A stretch of DNA of 64,000 bases. Source: CBDEGU01 sp965238045 (GTDB lineage: Bacteria > Acidobacteriota > Terriglobia > Bryobacterales > UBA6623). The notes under the pieces are model-generated. The model was not told where the DNA came from and made no database searches. It saw nothing but the letters and a program-made list of their open reading frames with translations. The stretch spans positions 806,001 to 870,000 of the forward strand of contig CBDEGU010000012.1 in the NCBI GenBank assembly GCA_965238045.1, in the 5' to 3' direction. Below, piece by piece: positions 54,258 through 63,888 of the stretch; positions within the stretch are counted from its first letter, which is position 1; each line of letters opens with the position of its first letter. Position numbers and translations under genes: made by a program.

Positions 54258-57200
54258 CTACTCTTTCGTGATGGCCTCGTCGAGATTCAAAATCAGGCTC
54301 GCGACGGTCGTGCAGGAAGCGAGTTCGGCGATGTCCAAAGCCTGATCGCGGACGTGCTCTCCCTCGGAAACCAGTAAGAGCGCGGATGCACGGTCGGTCT
54401 GGAACTTATCGAGATAATGGTGGTAGCTGCTCAGAAGAATCTCACTGGCTTCGGGCCGCGGTCTGTGCGCCGTGACCAGACGATAGCCATACGCAATGCG
54501 CTCTTCGGGGGTCGCGCCGCCCTCGGTCATCATACGCTGGGCCAGCAGGCGGGCAGACTCGACGAAGGTCACGTCATTCATCAGATTCAGGGCCTGCAGC
54601 GGAGTGTTGGTGCGGGTTTCGCGAACGGTGCAAGCTTCGCGGCCAGCGGAGTCGAAATTGAGCATCGACGGCGGCGGCACGGCCCGCTTCCAAAATGTGT
54701 AAATGCCGCGCCTGTACAGACTGTCTCCGCTGTCGCGCTTGTAGCCCTTCCCGCCGGCCAGTTCGCTCCACAATCCAGCCGGCTGATAGGGCTTCACAGA
54801 GGGTCCGCCGATCTTTTCGACCAGCAGTCCAGAAACCGCAAGAGCCTGATCTCGCACGGCTTCGGCGGGTAAGCGAACTCTCGGACCCCGCGCCAGCAGC
54901 CGGTTCTCGGGGTCCCGTTTCCAGAGTTCGGGCGAGACTCTCGACGCCTGCCGGTAGGCCGCGCTCATGACAATCGTCTTTTGCAGGGCTTTGACGTCCC
55001 ATCCTGACTCCATGAATTCGACGGCCAGCCAGTCGAGCAGCCCCATGTGGCTGGGCCATTCGCCTTGGGAGCCAAAATCCTCGACGGTCTTCACGATCCC
55101 GGTGCCGAAATAGGACTGCCAGAAACGGTTCACGGTCACGCGGGCGGTCAGGGGGTTGGCACGGTCGACGAGCCAGCGCGCGAACCCCAGCCTGTTGTTG
55201 GGCGCTCCCTCTGGGAGGGGCGGAAGCGCGGCGGGAACCGCCGGCGAGACCTTCTCCCCCGGCTTGTCGTAGGCGCCGCCCATCAGCAGGTGCGACTGGC
55301 GCGGCGTTTCCATCTCCTGCATCATCATGACGGTCGAAAAATCGTCGATGAGTGCTTGGCGCTCTTTGGCGAGGTTGACCGTCTCGATCCATGCCTCGTG
55401 AACCTTTGGGGGCGAATACTGATCCAGGAAACATTGCTTCAATTTGTCGCGCTGAGCCTTGGTTCGCTTCACGGGCGGGATGGCCGCGATCTCGTTGATC
55501 GTCTGGCGCTCGGCGAGAACGGCGACATCGCCGGGGGAAAGCGCCTTGTCATAGAGGCGGATTTCGTCGATGCGGCCCTGAAAACCGTTCTTGTTGCCGG
55601 CGCCGACGCCGATGCGCAACGGCTCGCCGCTGGCGAATGACTGGTTGAGTTCATCGACAACGACGTGCATCTTTACCGGCTTGCCGTCGACGTAGATCTT
55701 CACTCCCGTGGCCAGCAGCGAGCCGTCGTAGGTGGCGGCGACGTGATGCCAGCGGTTCAGTGCAAGCGGCTCGGCGGTTTCGACGCGCGTGGTGTCGTCG
55801 AGCCAGCGAGTGACGAGATTGGCCTGGACCTTGCCGTCCTTGAGGTACATGCCATAGCCTCGCTCGCCGCCACCGACTCGCTCCTTGACGCGGCTGACGA
55901 TCGAGCCGCTGGCCGAGGTTGGATAGATCCAGGCGGCCATTGTGAACTTGTCGTGGAAACCAAAATTAGCGATGTCGCCGACTTCGATGAATCGCTTACC
56001 GTCGAAATCAGCCGCCGGACCGGCCACGCCTTCCACGAAGCGAGGCATGCCGTTGAGCAGCCGGGGATGCAGGGTCGTACCGGGCTTGCGTCCCGGCGTG
56101 TCGCCGGAGAGATTGCCGTCGAGCGGATAGTGCGCAACCAGCCCGTCGCGGCTTGCCCAATCCACGGCCACCGAGTCGGCGAGGGATGCTTCCCATTCTC
56201 GCTGCGCGGCGGCGCGCCCGGCCTCCAGCGCATCATAGTCGGCGATGGCTGCCGCAAGGTCCTGATCCGCCTTCTTCAGCTCCCCTTGCTGCTCGGGCGT
56301 GGGCGCGAGGATGAAGGGCGGTGAATTGCCGTACTTAAACGCCTTGCCTCGTTCGGGAACATTGTTGAAATAGGCGAAAAACTGGTAAAACTCTTTCTGC
56401 GTGAATGGATCATACTTGTGATCGTGGCAGCGGGCGCATCCCATCGTTATGCCCAGCCAAACCGTGGAGGTCGTGTCGACTCGATCGACCACATACTCGA
56501 CGGCGTACTCCGCCGCGATGATGCCGCCCTCGCCGTTGCCGCGGTGGTTGCGGTTGAAGCCGGTGGCGATGCGCTGGTCGAGGGTCGGATGGGGCAGCAG
56601 ATCTCCGGCGAGTTGTTCGACGGTGAACTGATCGAAGGGCATGTTGTCGTTCAACGCGTTGATGACCCAATCCCGCCAGCGCCACATGTAACGCTCGGCG
56701 TCGGTTTGGTAACCGTTCGTGTCGGCGTAGCGGGCCGCGTCGAGCCAGCGGATCGCCATGCGCTCGCCGTAGCGCGGAGATTGCAGCAGCCGCTCGGCGA
56801 CTTTCTCATAGGCATTCGGAGAGGAGTCGGCCAAGAAGGCGTCGATCTCCGGAATCGTCGGCGGCAGACCCGTGAGATCGAGCGTGACCCGGCGAATCAG
56901 CGTTGCGCGATCGGCTTCGGGCGAGGGCTGCAAACCTTCGCTGTCGAGCCGTTCGAGGATGAAGGCATCGATCGGGTTTCTCGCCCAAGAGGCGTCACTG
57001 ACTCGCGGCGACGCCGGACGCTTGGGCGCGATGAACGACCAGTGTCCCTGCCACTGGGCCCCGTCCTCAACCCACTGCCGCATGAGGGCGATTTCGCGAT
57101 CGCTGAGTTTCTCGTGTCCGGCATAGGACGGCGGCATGCGCCGGATCGGGTCGTCGGTGGCGATGCGGCGAATGAGTTCGCTTTCCTCGGCCTTGCCGGG

Positions 57201-57461
57201 GACGACGGCGAAGCGCCCGCCGAGATCCTGGTAGAAATTTTCCTTAGAATCAAACCGCAGAGGTGTCTTGCGGTTGGTGGCGTCGGGGCCGTGGCAGGTG
57301 AAACATCGGTCGGAAAGTATCGGCCGAATGTCGCGGTTGAACTCGACCCGCTGGCCAGCACGGCCGGCTCCGGCGGCAGGCAAGCCCGCCAGCGCCAGAA
57401 ACGCCGCGGTCAAACCGAAGGAGATCACTCGAATGCAACCACGCGGAGTGTCGCTCATCAT
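54258..57461 (-). CDS. PSCyt1-DUF1549-LamG-DUF1553 exported protein
   Basis: This 1067-residue protein has a signal peptide (residues 8-32, ending around AAGAG), a cytochrome-c-like PSCyt1 domain with a proper CFTCH (about residue 54), a DUF1549 part (NPIDAFILERLDSE, DLTGLPPTIPEIDAFL, IRWLDAARYADTNGY), a CARCHDHKYDPF motif, a LamG/concanavalin-like domain inserted at about 430-640 (GLVAHYPLDGNL, FDGKRFIEVGDI, RWHHVAATYDGSLLATG), and a DUF1553 part (LTARVTVNRFWQSYFGTGIVKTVEDFG). The LamG insert suggests glycan binding. Two Met codons lie at the start. It is transcribed with the DUF1501 gene. Confidence 0.9.
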   Translation of the reverse strand: MMSDTPRGCIRVISFGLTAAFLALAGLPAAGAGRAGQRVEFNRDIRPILSDRCFTCHGPDATNRKTPLRFDSKENFYQDLGGRFAVVPGKAEESELIRRIATDDPIRRMPPSYAGHEKLSDREIALMRQWVEDGAQWQGHWSFIAPKRPASPRVSDASWARNPIDAFILERLDSEGLQPSPEADRATLIRRVTLDLTGLPPTIPEIDAFLADSSPNAYEKVAERLLQSPRYGERMAIRWLDAARYADTNGYQTDAERYMWRWRDWVINALNDNMPFDQFTVEQLAGDLLPHPTLDQRIATGFNRNHRGNGEGGIIAAEYAVEYVVDRVDTTSTVWLGITMGCARCHDHKYDPFTQKEFYQFFAYFNNVPERGKAFKYGNSPPFILAPTPEQQGELKKADQDLAAAIADYDALEAGRAAAQREWEASLADSVAVDWASRDGLVAHYPLDGNLSGDTPGRKPGTTLHPRLLNGMPRFVEGVAGPAADFDGKRFIEVGDIANFGFHDKFTMAAWIYPTSASGSIVSRVKERVGGGERGYGMYLKDGKVQANLVTRWLDDTTRVETAEPLALNRWHHVAATYDGSLLATGVKIYVDGKPVKMHVVVDELNQSFASGEPLRIGVGAGNKNGFQGRIDEIRLYDKALSPGDVAVLAERQTINEIAAIPPVKRTKAQRDKLKQCFLDQYSPPKVHEAWIETVNLAKERQALIDDFSTVMMMQEMETPRQSHLLMGGAYDKPGEKVSPAVPAALPPLPEGAPNNRLGFARWLVDRANPLTARVTVNRFWQSYFGTGIVKTVEDFGSQGEWPSHMGLLDWLAVEFMESGWDVKALQKTIVMSAAYRQASRVSPELWKRDPENRLLARGPRVRLPAEAVRDQALAVSGLLVEKIGGPSVKPYQPAGLWSELAGGKGYKRDSGDSLYRRGIYTFWKRAVPPPSMLNFDSAGREACTVRETRTNTPLQALNLMNDVTFVESARLLAQRMMTEGGATPEERIAYGYRLVTAHRPRPEASEILLSSYHHYLDKFQTDRASALLLVSEGEHVRDQALDIAELASCTTVASLILNLDEAITKE

Positions 57462-57738
57462 AGCTGGTATCCCTTTGTAGATTATAGGAGATTTTCAACC
57501 GGATGGGCGGCCCGACTTCTACCACGGTCTGCTGGCGCGGGCCCACGGCAACGGCACGGCGGCCCGCGGCTTCTCGCACCGTCGCCCCTACCGCGGGCGA
57601 ATCCCCCGCCCCGCTAGGTCTTGCAGCGCGGACTCCACGGCGATCATTCCATGGCGGAATAAAAGACCAAGATGACTTGTCGGCCACTTTCGAGATTCCG
57701 TGAAACAGATCAGGAAACAACGGTAGCCGCCGAACACC

Positions 57739-59783
57739 CTAACGCTCTGCGTGATAGTCCCACTCCTCGGCGGCGTCTTCGACGATGCCCGCGATGTCTT
57801 CGGCCAGGACGTAGCCCGCGATTGTCAGCTTGCGGGCCGACTCGGCGACCTGCTCCAAATACTGCCGGCGACTTTCGTAGCGCTCTTCGATCGAGAGGCG
57901 GGGGTCGCCGGTTCGGATCCTCTCGGCTTTGGTCCTGGGAAAGGGGACATAAGAGCCGCGCATGCTGTAGAGCTCTTCCGGCGCTCCGATTTCGGGCGCG
58001 CGCAGGTTCCAGGCGAAGTTCGTGGCCAGCGGGACCTCGATTACCGGCAGAATGATCCCCGAGGTTTCGTTGCCGTCGCTATTCACCTGTGGCACGCCCA
58101 TCACAAAGGCCTTGCCGACCTTCGGCGGCTCGACGGTGATAATCCCCTTCGAGCGGTAGTCCGGCCCGTAGTCGACACGGTATCCGTGGTGGATCTTCGA
58201 GTTCGTGAATCGCTTGACTCCGGGGATTTTTGGGAACCGCATGGCCGAGGCGGCGACAAGCTGGTCCTTGTCGATGCGGGGGTACTGTGACGGGGGCGGT
58301 TCCGCCCCGCCCGAGACCCAGCGAGTCATGGCGACAAGCAGAGCGCGCAGCGCCCAGCGGTAGTCGTTGGCGTTGGCCCGATTCTGGCTCCCCTTCCCGC
58401 TGGGAGGAAATGAGCCGGGACCGTGCTGTGATCCCGCGAACATGTAGATGCGGGTATCTTTGTAAAGTTCCGCGTCGTGCTTGCGATCGAGGGAGGTGTG
58501 AATGAGCGAGGCCGAGCGTCCGTAGTACTCGTAGGAAGAGTTGGTGTAGAAGATTTTCGGCGCGACACCTTGTTGCAGAGTCCGCGAGAGGATGCCTTCA
58601 TTGAGGCCGGTTTCGGGGTCTTCGATCGGCAGGCCGGTAAAGGGATAGATGTCGGTCGGATAGAAGAAGTTGAAGTGCGGCCGCGCGTCGCGCGAAGGCT
58701 GTGCGAAGCGGTGATTGAAGCTGCCTCGTCCGCCGCCGGCGACATGGGGCCAGACGCCGTCGAAGACTTGCCGTCCCTTCGTGTTGCGGTTGAAGCCGAA
58801 GTAGAGAAAGGTCCGCAGGAAACGTCCGCTCTGCGATGAGCCGAAGGCGATGGCGTGCTCGATGTGCCGGTGCAGGCCCGCGAGCGGTCCGCTCTCTCCC
58901 TCGCCTCCGTACTTCAGATAGGAGATCAGATCGCGCGTCGCCGCTGGGCCGAGGCCGACCATCCTGGGGTCCTTCGCCGGGTAGACGATCTCGTAGATCT
59001 TTCCCGGCATGAGCCCGGCGTTCACGAATACATGCGTTCGGTTGAGGACGGGCTTGCCATGCTCCTCGCGGGCGAACCGCCACTGGTCGCGCGGGATCAG
59101 GCGCCGGGGCGCGTCGATACGGTCACGGACGGTGAGCCGGATGCGGGCATCGCCGGGATCGAGGACAGGGTAAGGAATGTGCGTCCGGTCGGCGAGGTGA
59201 AAGCTGAACATCTTTTCATCCGGCACGAAGTCCGAGCGCACGAGCCCAACGATCGGTTGGTCGCCCTCCCGCGCCACCGGCACGACGAAGCGCATCAAAC
59301 CGGGCTCGGGCGGCACGTCGTATTGCCAGCCCATCCAAACGACCGTGTAACCAAGCTTCATCATCAAGCCGTCGCCGAACTCCTCGGCCCCTCTTGGGTC
59401 GAACGAACCTTTCGCCAGATTGAACTTGTTCAGCACCCCCTTGCGGCCGCGGTTTACGACTTCGTAAAAAACCGTGCCGTTGCCCTTGGCGGGATCCCGC
59501 GGGACGAGAATATCGAGATCGGCCGAAAACTGAACGCGGCCCCGCTGTTGGTCAGCGCGAGACCGATGTCTGAAATCCGCTGGTTGGCCTCGGCGGTGGG
59601 GTCGATTTCAAAGTAAACCTTGCCCACCAGGCGTTCGTAGGGACCGGTATCGCCGAAGGACTTGCCGTCGAGGACGGCGCTGCGTTCGCTGAGCAGGACG
59701 CGCACAACCTCGGCCGGGCTCGGCACACAGAACAAACAGAACAAGAGGTGGAACAGCAGGATGACGGAAATGGATCGCGGCAT
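57739..59783 (-). pseudogene. Alpha/beta-hydrolase domain protein, frameshifted
   Basis: The 5' part (from 59783) encodes a signal peptide and the family's opening (VVRVLLSERSAVLDGKSFGDTGPYERLVGKVYFEIDP, then NQRISDIGLALTN). Near 59540 one base is missing, so the frame shifts. The 3' part (down to 57739) resumes as VNRGRKGVLNKFNLAKGSFD and carries the GSSQSGRFLR nucleophile elbow (about 190 residues in), GSQHGPGSFPPSGKG and the C-terminal block to DYHAER. Adding one base makes one continuous protein (SRGRVQFSADLDILVPRDPAK). The function in acidobacteria is unknown. It lies between the DUF1549/1501 operon and a small lipoprotein. Confidence 0.78.
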
Positions 59784-59992
59784 GAGTTCTCTCTGCATGG
59801 GTTACGGATTATTAGTTACCGATACGAGTGAGGCTGGCGACCGTCCCGCGGCGGCGGACGAGGATACAACACCCCGGCACATGCAACACCTCAGCACGTC
59901 TCCCCAGCGCGGGACGACTTCTGGCATAATACACCCTACTCGCGGCCCTTCGGTGAGCGAAGCATCAAATGACAGAAAAAGGAAAACGTCCC

Positions 59993-60403
59993 ATGTTGAG
60001 TTACAAGCACGTTGTTTCGGCGATCCTCGTCGCGTTCACGCTGGCGTGTTCTTCCGGACCCAGCGGAGGACGGCGCTACGACGGACCGGGACCGGTCGAA
60101 CTGCAAGGCCATTTCACGGCGAAATCCGGCACGTCGGCGGATCTGGAAAAGACGTTCCACGAAGTCTACTATCCGGCGATCAGCAGCCAGGCCGGTTTCA
60201 AGTATTCGAACTTGCTGACGGTTCCCAACAGCAGCGGCAAGTATGTTCTCACGCTTGCGTTTGAGAGTGAGGATCTGCGAATTCAGTGGGCTCAGACGGA
60301 CTTGCATCAAGAAGTGTGGCCCCAGATGACCGCCCTGATGAGCGGCGATGCCCCCAGTAGTGTCGATGCCTTCGGAATTGTCGATCCACCTGTGGCGAAG
60401 TAG
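59993..60403 (+). CDS. Small exported protein, possible lipoprotein
   Basis: This 136-residue protein has a signal (YKHVVSAILVAFTLACSS, possible lipobox LAC) and a small alpha/beta domain that somewhat resembles dimeric ferredoxin-like antibiotic-monooxygenase folds (ELQGHFTAKSGTSADLEKTF, YVLTLAFESEDLR). That similarity is weak. The ATG at 59993 was chosen because AAAGGA lies 9 bases before it; an upstream ATG at 59969 is possible. The family is uncertain. Confidence 0.55.
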   Translation: MLSYKHVVSAILVAFTLACSSGPSGGRRYDGPGPVELQGHFTAKSGTSADLEKTFHEVYYPAISSQAGFKYSNLLTVPNSSGKYVLTLAFESEDLRIQWAQTDLHQEVWPQMTALMSGDAPSSVDAFGIVDPPVAK

Positions 60404-60589
60404 GTTGCTCGGTTCCGCGGCACCGGGCGCGGCACGGGAGCACAGCACGGGGCGCGGCACGGGACGGCGATCGCGGGAAGAGCGCCAGCGAGGATGAAAC
60501 CGCCTCGGAGCAGGCGCGATATGCGCGCCCAGCGTTTCGGCTCGAGTATATGATCTGTTCCAAACCGAGAGTGCCGAGGGAGGACGAAC

Positions 60590-61771
60590 ATGCTAAGTCG
60601 TCGTCAGCTATTTGCCGGAGCCGCCGGTGTAGCAACCGCCGCATCGATACCCGGTTCCGCTTTGCCCCGCCCAAGGCCGAAGGATCTTGATTGGGCGCGA
60701 GCGGACTTTCCCTGGGCCGCGCGCGAGACGTATCTAAATTGTGCGCTCGAACATCCGCTGAGCGTCCATTCGTCGCGGGCGATGCAGGAATACATCGACT
60801 ATCTGACCACTGGTCCGGACTCGGGCCGGGCGAAGTTCGAAAACACCGCATTGCAAGAGAATGTACGCCGGCAATTCGCCAAACTGATCGCCGCCAAGCC
60901 GTCAGAGATCGCCTTTGTCCCGAGCACGCAGATCGGAGAAAACCTTGTGATCGACGGTCTCGGAATCGCCCAAGCAGGCGGCAACGTCGTTACCAATGAC
61001 CTGCACTATGGCGGAAGTCTGTCGAACTACCGCGCCCGGAAACAGCGGGGCCTGGATGTGCGCGTGGTCAAGCATCGCGACTTCGTCATGGATATGCGTG
61101 ACCTGGAGAGGGTGGTCGATCGCAAGACGAAACTCATCGCGATCGCCCTGGTGTCGAACATCAACGGCTACCTGCATGACATCCGGGCAATCAGCGAACT
61201 GGCGCATGCGCACGGTGCCTATGTCTACGTGGATGTCATCCAGGCCGCCGGCGCGGTGCCCATAGATGTTCGTGATATGGGGGTGGATTTTCTGGCCTGC
61301 TCAGCCTACAAATGGCTCATGGGCGGACGCTTCGGATACCTTTACGTGCGCGAGGAGCATCACGGCGGCGTCATGCGGCCGACGCAATTCGGGAGCAAAG
61401 GCTCAGGGCAAACCGACGCGCGCCAGTACCAGGTCAGCACTCCGAATCATGTCGGATTCGTCTGCCAGCATGAAGCGCTCGCGTATATTCACAGGCTCGG
61501 CGTTGAGAACATCCAGGCGCATGTGAGTCCGCTGACCGAGAGGCTGCGAAAGGAACTGCCGGCGATCGGTTACCCAACGATTACACCCGAGGGTAATGAG
61601 AGCCCGATCATTTCTTTTCGCGTCCGTGATCCCGAGGCGACGCGCGAGAGACTCCGCCGGGCCGGGGTTGTCGTCAGCCTGGGGTCGGGCGCCAATGCGC
61701 GGATGCGAGTTTCGCCATCGGTCTTCAACCATCTCAGCGACGTGGACCGGCTGATCGAGGCACTCGCCTAA
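60590..61771 (+). CDS. Tat-exported class V aminotransferase
   Basis: This 393-residue PLP-dependent enzyme has a short Tat-like signal (MLSRRQLFAGAAGVATAASIPGSAL) and the class V aminotransferase/isopenicillin-N epimerase or cysteine desulfurase fold: PSEIAFVPSTQIGENLVIDGL, DVIQAAGAVPIDVRDMGVDFLA and the Schiff-base Lys at about residue 241 in CSAYKWLMGGRFGYLYV. A Tat signal on a PLP enzyme is uncommon but known, because the cofactor is loaded before export. The substrate is unknown. A MITE follows 15 bases after the stop. Confidence 0.85.
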   Translation: MLSRRQLFAGAAGVATAASIPGSALPRPRPKDLDWARADFPWAARETYLNCALEHPLSVHSSRAMQEYIDYLTTGPDSGRAKFENTALQENVRRQFAKLIAAKPSEIAFVPSTQIGENLVIDGLGIAQAGGNVVTNDLHYGGSLSNYRARKQRGLDVRVVKHRDFVMDMRDLERVVDRKTKLIAIALVSNINGYLHDIRAISELAHAHGAYVYVDVIQAAGAVPIDVRDMGVDFLACSAYKWLMGGRFGYLYVREEHHGGVMRPTQFGSKGSGQTDARQYQVSTPNHVGFVCQHEALAYIHRLGVENIQAHVSPLTERLRKELPAIGYPTITPEGNESPIISFRVRDPEATRERLRRAGVVVSLGSGANARMRVSPSVFNHLSDVDRLIEALA

Positions 61772-61786
61772 GCTGGCCCGGGCCCA

Positions 61787-61976
61787 GCCCGCTTTTCTCA
61801 CCACTTGGCCGGTTGAAGTGGAGGGGCGAAGCACGCGAGAGCCCCGTCAGCAGGAGGCGCGCGCCGCTTGACGAACGCAGTAGTACTTCAGAGTACATTG
61901 AGCACGGCGAACAAGCGCAACGAAAGCGTGCGGGCCCGTCATGTGCTTCGGTCGTCCGGTGGTGAGAAATGCGGGC
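61787..61976. mobile_element. MITE copy 3 (IS630-type inverted-repeat element)
   Basis: A 190-bp element with TIRs GCCCGCTTTTCTCACC (left, 61787) and GGTGAGAAATGCGGGC (right, ending 61976), flanked by CA (left) and TA (right). The internal hairpin GTACT-TCAG-AGTAC keeps the stem of copy 1 although the loop differs. The IS630 at 61979 sits two bases beyond its right end. Confidence 0.75.
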
Positions 61977-61978
61977 TA

Positions 61979-63209
61979 GTATATCGTTTCATTAAACTGT
62001 ACTCATCTCAGACGCGCTCTCCAGCGGCTCGAACTTCCTCCAGCGGTGAACGACGGGGGCGGCGTTGATCTCCGCGATCCCCTGCAGGATTCGTTCTCGA
62101 AGTTCCTCCCAGGACTCCACCCGGATTCGCTTCAAAAAAGTGCGCGCCATCTTCCCGAACAGCGTCTCGACAATATTCAGCCAGGACCCGTGGGTCGGCG
62201 TATGCACGTATTTGAAGCGGTTCGGACGCGTCGCCAAATAGTCCTTCGTCTCCTTGGAAACGTGGGAGGAATGATTATCCAAGATCAATCGGATCGTGCA
62301 GTGGGCCGGGTAGGATTGGTCCAGATCCTTGAGCAGTAAGATGAATTCCCGGCTGCGGTGGCGCCGCTCCACCCGCGCTGTCACCCGACCGTCGTGCAAG
62401 TCCAGCGCCGCCAGAATCGAGCAAGTTCCCAGACGTTTGTATTCGTAATCTCGAGCCACGCAGGGATGCCGCCCCGCAGTCGGCGGCAGGTCCGGAGCGG
62501 TGTTGGCGATCGCTTGCACGCCGGGCTTTTCGTCGACCGAAACCGTAATCACGCCCGGCGATGGGCCGCCCTCGCCCGCGCTTTCATTCTGCAAGGCCAC
62601 CTCGCGGTAGACCAGCAGCACCTGCCGCATCTTGGACTCAAAATCCGGGTCGCGGCGCTGCAAGTAGTACTTCACCTTCTCCGGGTGAAGAGGTTGCTCG
62701 GCCAGAATCCGATGGACGGTCGCCTTGGCCGCTTGGGCCAAGGCCGGATAGCCCGCTTCCACGGCATGCTGGCGCACGTGCCGGGCGAGCGCGCCGCGGG
62801 TCCAGAGCTCGGCGGCGTAACCGAGTTGCTTGGGTTTGCTACAGGCCAAGTGCACCACCCAGGCCTTGGCCTCTTCGCTGATGCGGGGTTCCCGGGGACG
62901 ATGATAGGCATCCTTGAGCGCCGCTTCCACCCCCATGGCCAGGGCTCGCTCGATCCATTTGCCAACGCTTTTGCGCGTCATCTTCACGGCCCGCATAATC
63001 TCGGCGATCGTCTCGCCGCAATGATAGCGCCACAGAATCTCGGCTCTCTGCACCTCCCGAGCCGGAGCCTTACGCGAACGACGCAGCCGCTGCAGATGTT
63101 GCGACTCTTCGGGCGTGAGAAGCAGTTGGGGACGCTTCGATTTTCCTGCCATGCATCCAGCCTAGCAGGAAACATCCTCGTATCGATATGTTTTAATGAA
63201 ACGCTATAC
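61979..63209 (-). mobile_element. IS630-family insertion sequence
   Basis: A complete 1231-bp element. The left end GTATATCGTTTCATTAAA and the reverse complement of the right end GTATAGCGTTTCATTAAA match in 17 of 18 positions. TA occurs at 61977-61978 and 63210-63211, giving a CTAG target with duplicated TA, which agrees with IS630 habits. The transposase gene (61992-63152) fills it. Confidence 0.85.
61992..63152 (-). CDS. IS630-family DDE transposase
   Basis: This 386-residue intact transposase has an N-terminal helix-turn-helix part (AEIMRAVKMTRKSVGKWIERAL, about 50-75), a linker region, and a DDE core with the catalytic residues in ITVSVDEKPGVQA (Asp), RLILDNHSSH (Asp) and HGSWLNIVETLFG (Glu). 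The reading frame is uninterrupted, so the element is probably recent and may be active. Confidence 0.93.
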   Translation of the reverse strand: MAGKSKRPQLLLTPEESQHLQRLRRSRKAPAREVQRAEILWRYHCGETIAEIMRAVKMTRKSVGKWIERALAMGVEAALKDAYHRPREPRISEEAKAWVVHLACSKPKQLGYAAELWTRGALARHVRQHAVEAGYPALAQAAKATVHRILAEQPLHPEKVKYYLQRRDPDFESKMRQVLLVYREVALQNESAGEGGPSPGVITVSVDEKPGVQAIANTAPDLPPTAGRHPCVARDYEYKRLGTCSILAALDLHDGRVTARVERRHRSREFILLLKDLDQSYPAHCTIRLILDNHSSHVSKETKDYLATRPNRFKYVHTPTHGSWLNIVETLFGKMARTFLKRIRVESWEELRERILQGIAEINAAPVVHRWRKFEPLESASEMSTV

Positions 63210-63386
63210 TAGTATCACTTCACTCCATGCACCCTGCACAGAGGTACCTAGGACCAAACGAGGACCCTCGACGACTTCTCCGTCCAAGGTGTATTGCACA
63301 GTTGTAAGTGCTGCGATGTCGCCCTGCGCAGCTGGTGGAAATACTGCTATTGCAAGAAGAAACGAACATCTGAGGAGATGTTTCAC
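63204..63386 (-). pseudogene. Secreted protein truncated by MITE/IS insertion
   Basis: Starting at GTG 63386 with a G-rich ribosome binding site (AAGGGGGGG), the frame reads MKHLLRCSFLLAIAVFPPAA (clean signal peptide), then GDIAALTTVQYTLDGEVVEG and ends VILV with a stop supplied by the IS end. The mature part looks like the start of a beta-rich secreted protein. The gene therefore lost its 3' part to the insertions; before the IS it would have run into MITE sequence. The rest is not in the window. Confidence 0.55.
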
Positions 63387-63705
63387 TGGCCCCCCCTTGG
63401 GTTTTCAAGCAGATCTTTCAATATCAGTCGGAATCCCTGCGGATTCCGAGACGAGTCGGAGAGTGTTCAGTGGTTAGAATACATTGGAGGGTCGGGTAAA
63501 AGCAAGCCAGGTGTCGCAATTTCTGGGCGAAAGTCGACAACCGTGCCGGCGGCGCTGATTCGGGCGCGCAGTGCGGTTCTGGGACAGATCACCAAAAAAA
63601 CAGGTCTAGAGAAACCGCTGAAGGCGTCCTCTCGGCCGAGGCGGACCCAAGGTGCCTTGAAGAGATGGTGTGCTCGATCTTGCCCTCTTCCCTACTCCGC
63701 CATAG

Positions 63706-63888
63706 CTACTTCAAAAGCTTGAGTCGTCGCAGGTCAGCCTCGGTCCATGTGATCGATCGAAGGACGCTGCGAAGGGTTTTGCATGTAAGGGTGTCGTTGC
63801 CGTGATGGTAGTGAATCACGACGCGGCGGCGGTCGGGGTGGCGGTAGATTCTGGAGCCGTGGCGACCGGCGCGATCTACGGTAAAACC
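63706..63888 (-). pseudogene. HicA-type toxin remnant, 5' end replaced by tandem repeat
   Basis: The frame ends (TAG at 63706-63708) with GFTVDRAGRHGSRIYRHPDR, RRVVIHYHHGNDTLTCKTLR and SVLRSITWTEADLRRLKLLK. This matches the HicA mRNA-interferase pattern (GS-I-H, YHHGN, LRSVLR). The usual N-terminal ~20 residues and start codon are missing, because directly upstream lies the GGTTCGAGG tandem repeat that runs to the window edge. HicB was not found downstream. So this is a remnant or the tail of a gene damaged by the repeat. Confidence 0.65.

Noticed and set aside
56418..57617. Plus-strand frame of 399 codons
   Set aside because: It is antisense to the PSD1/LamG gene; its composition is typical of a shadow.
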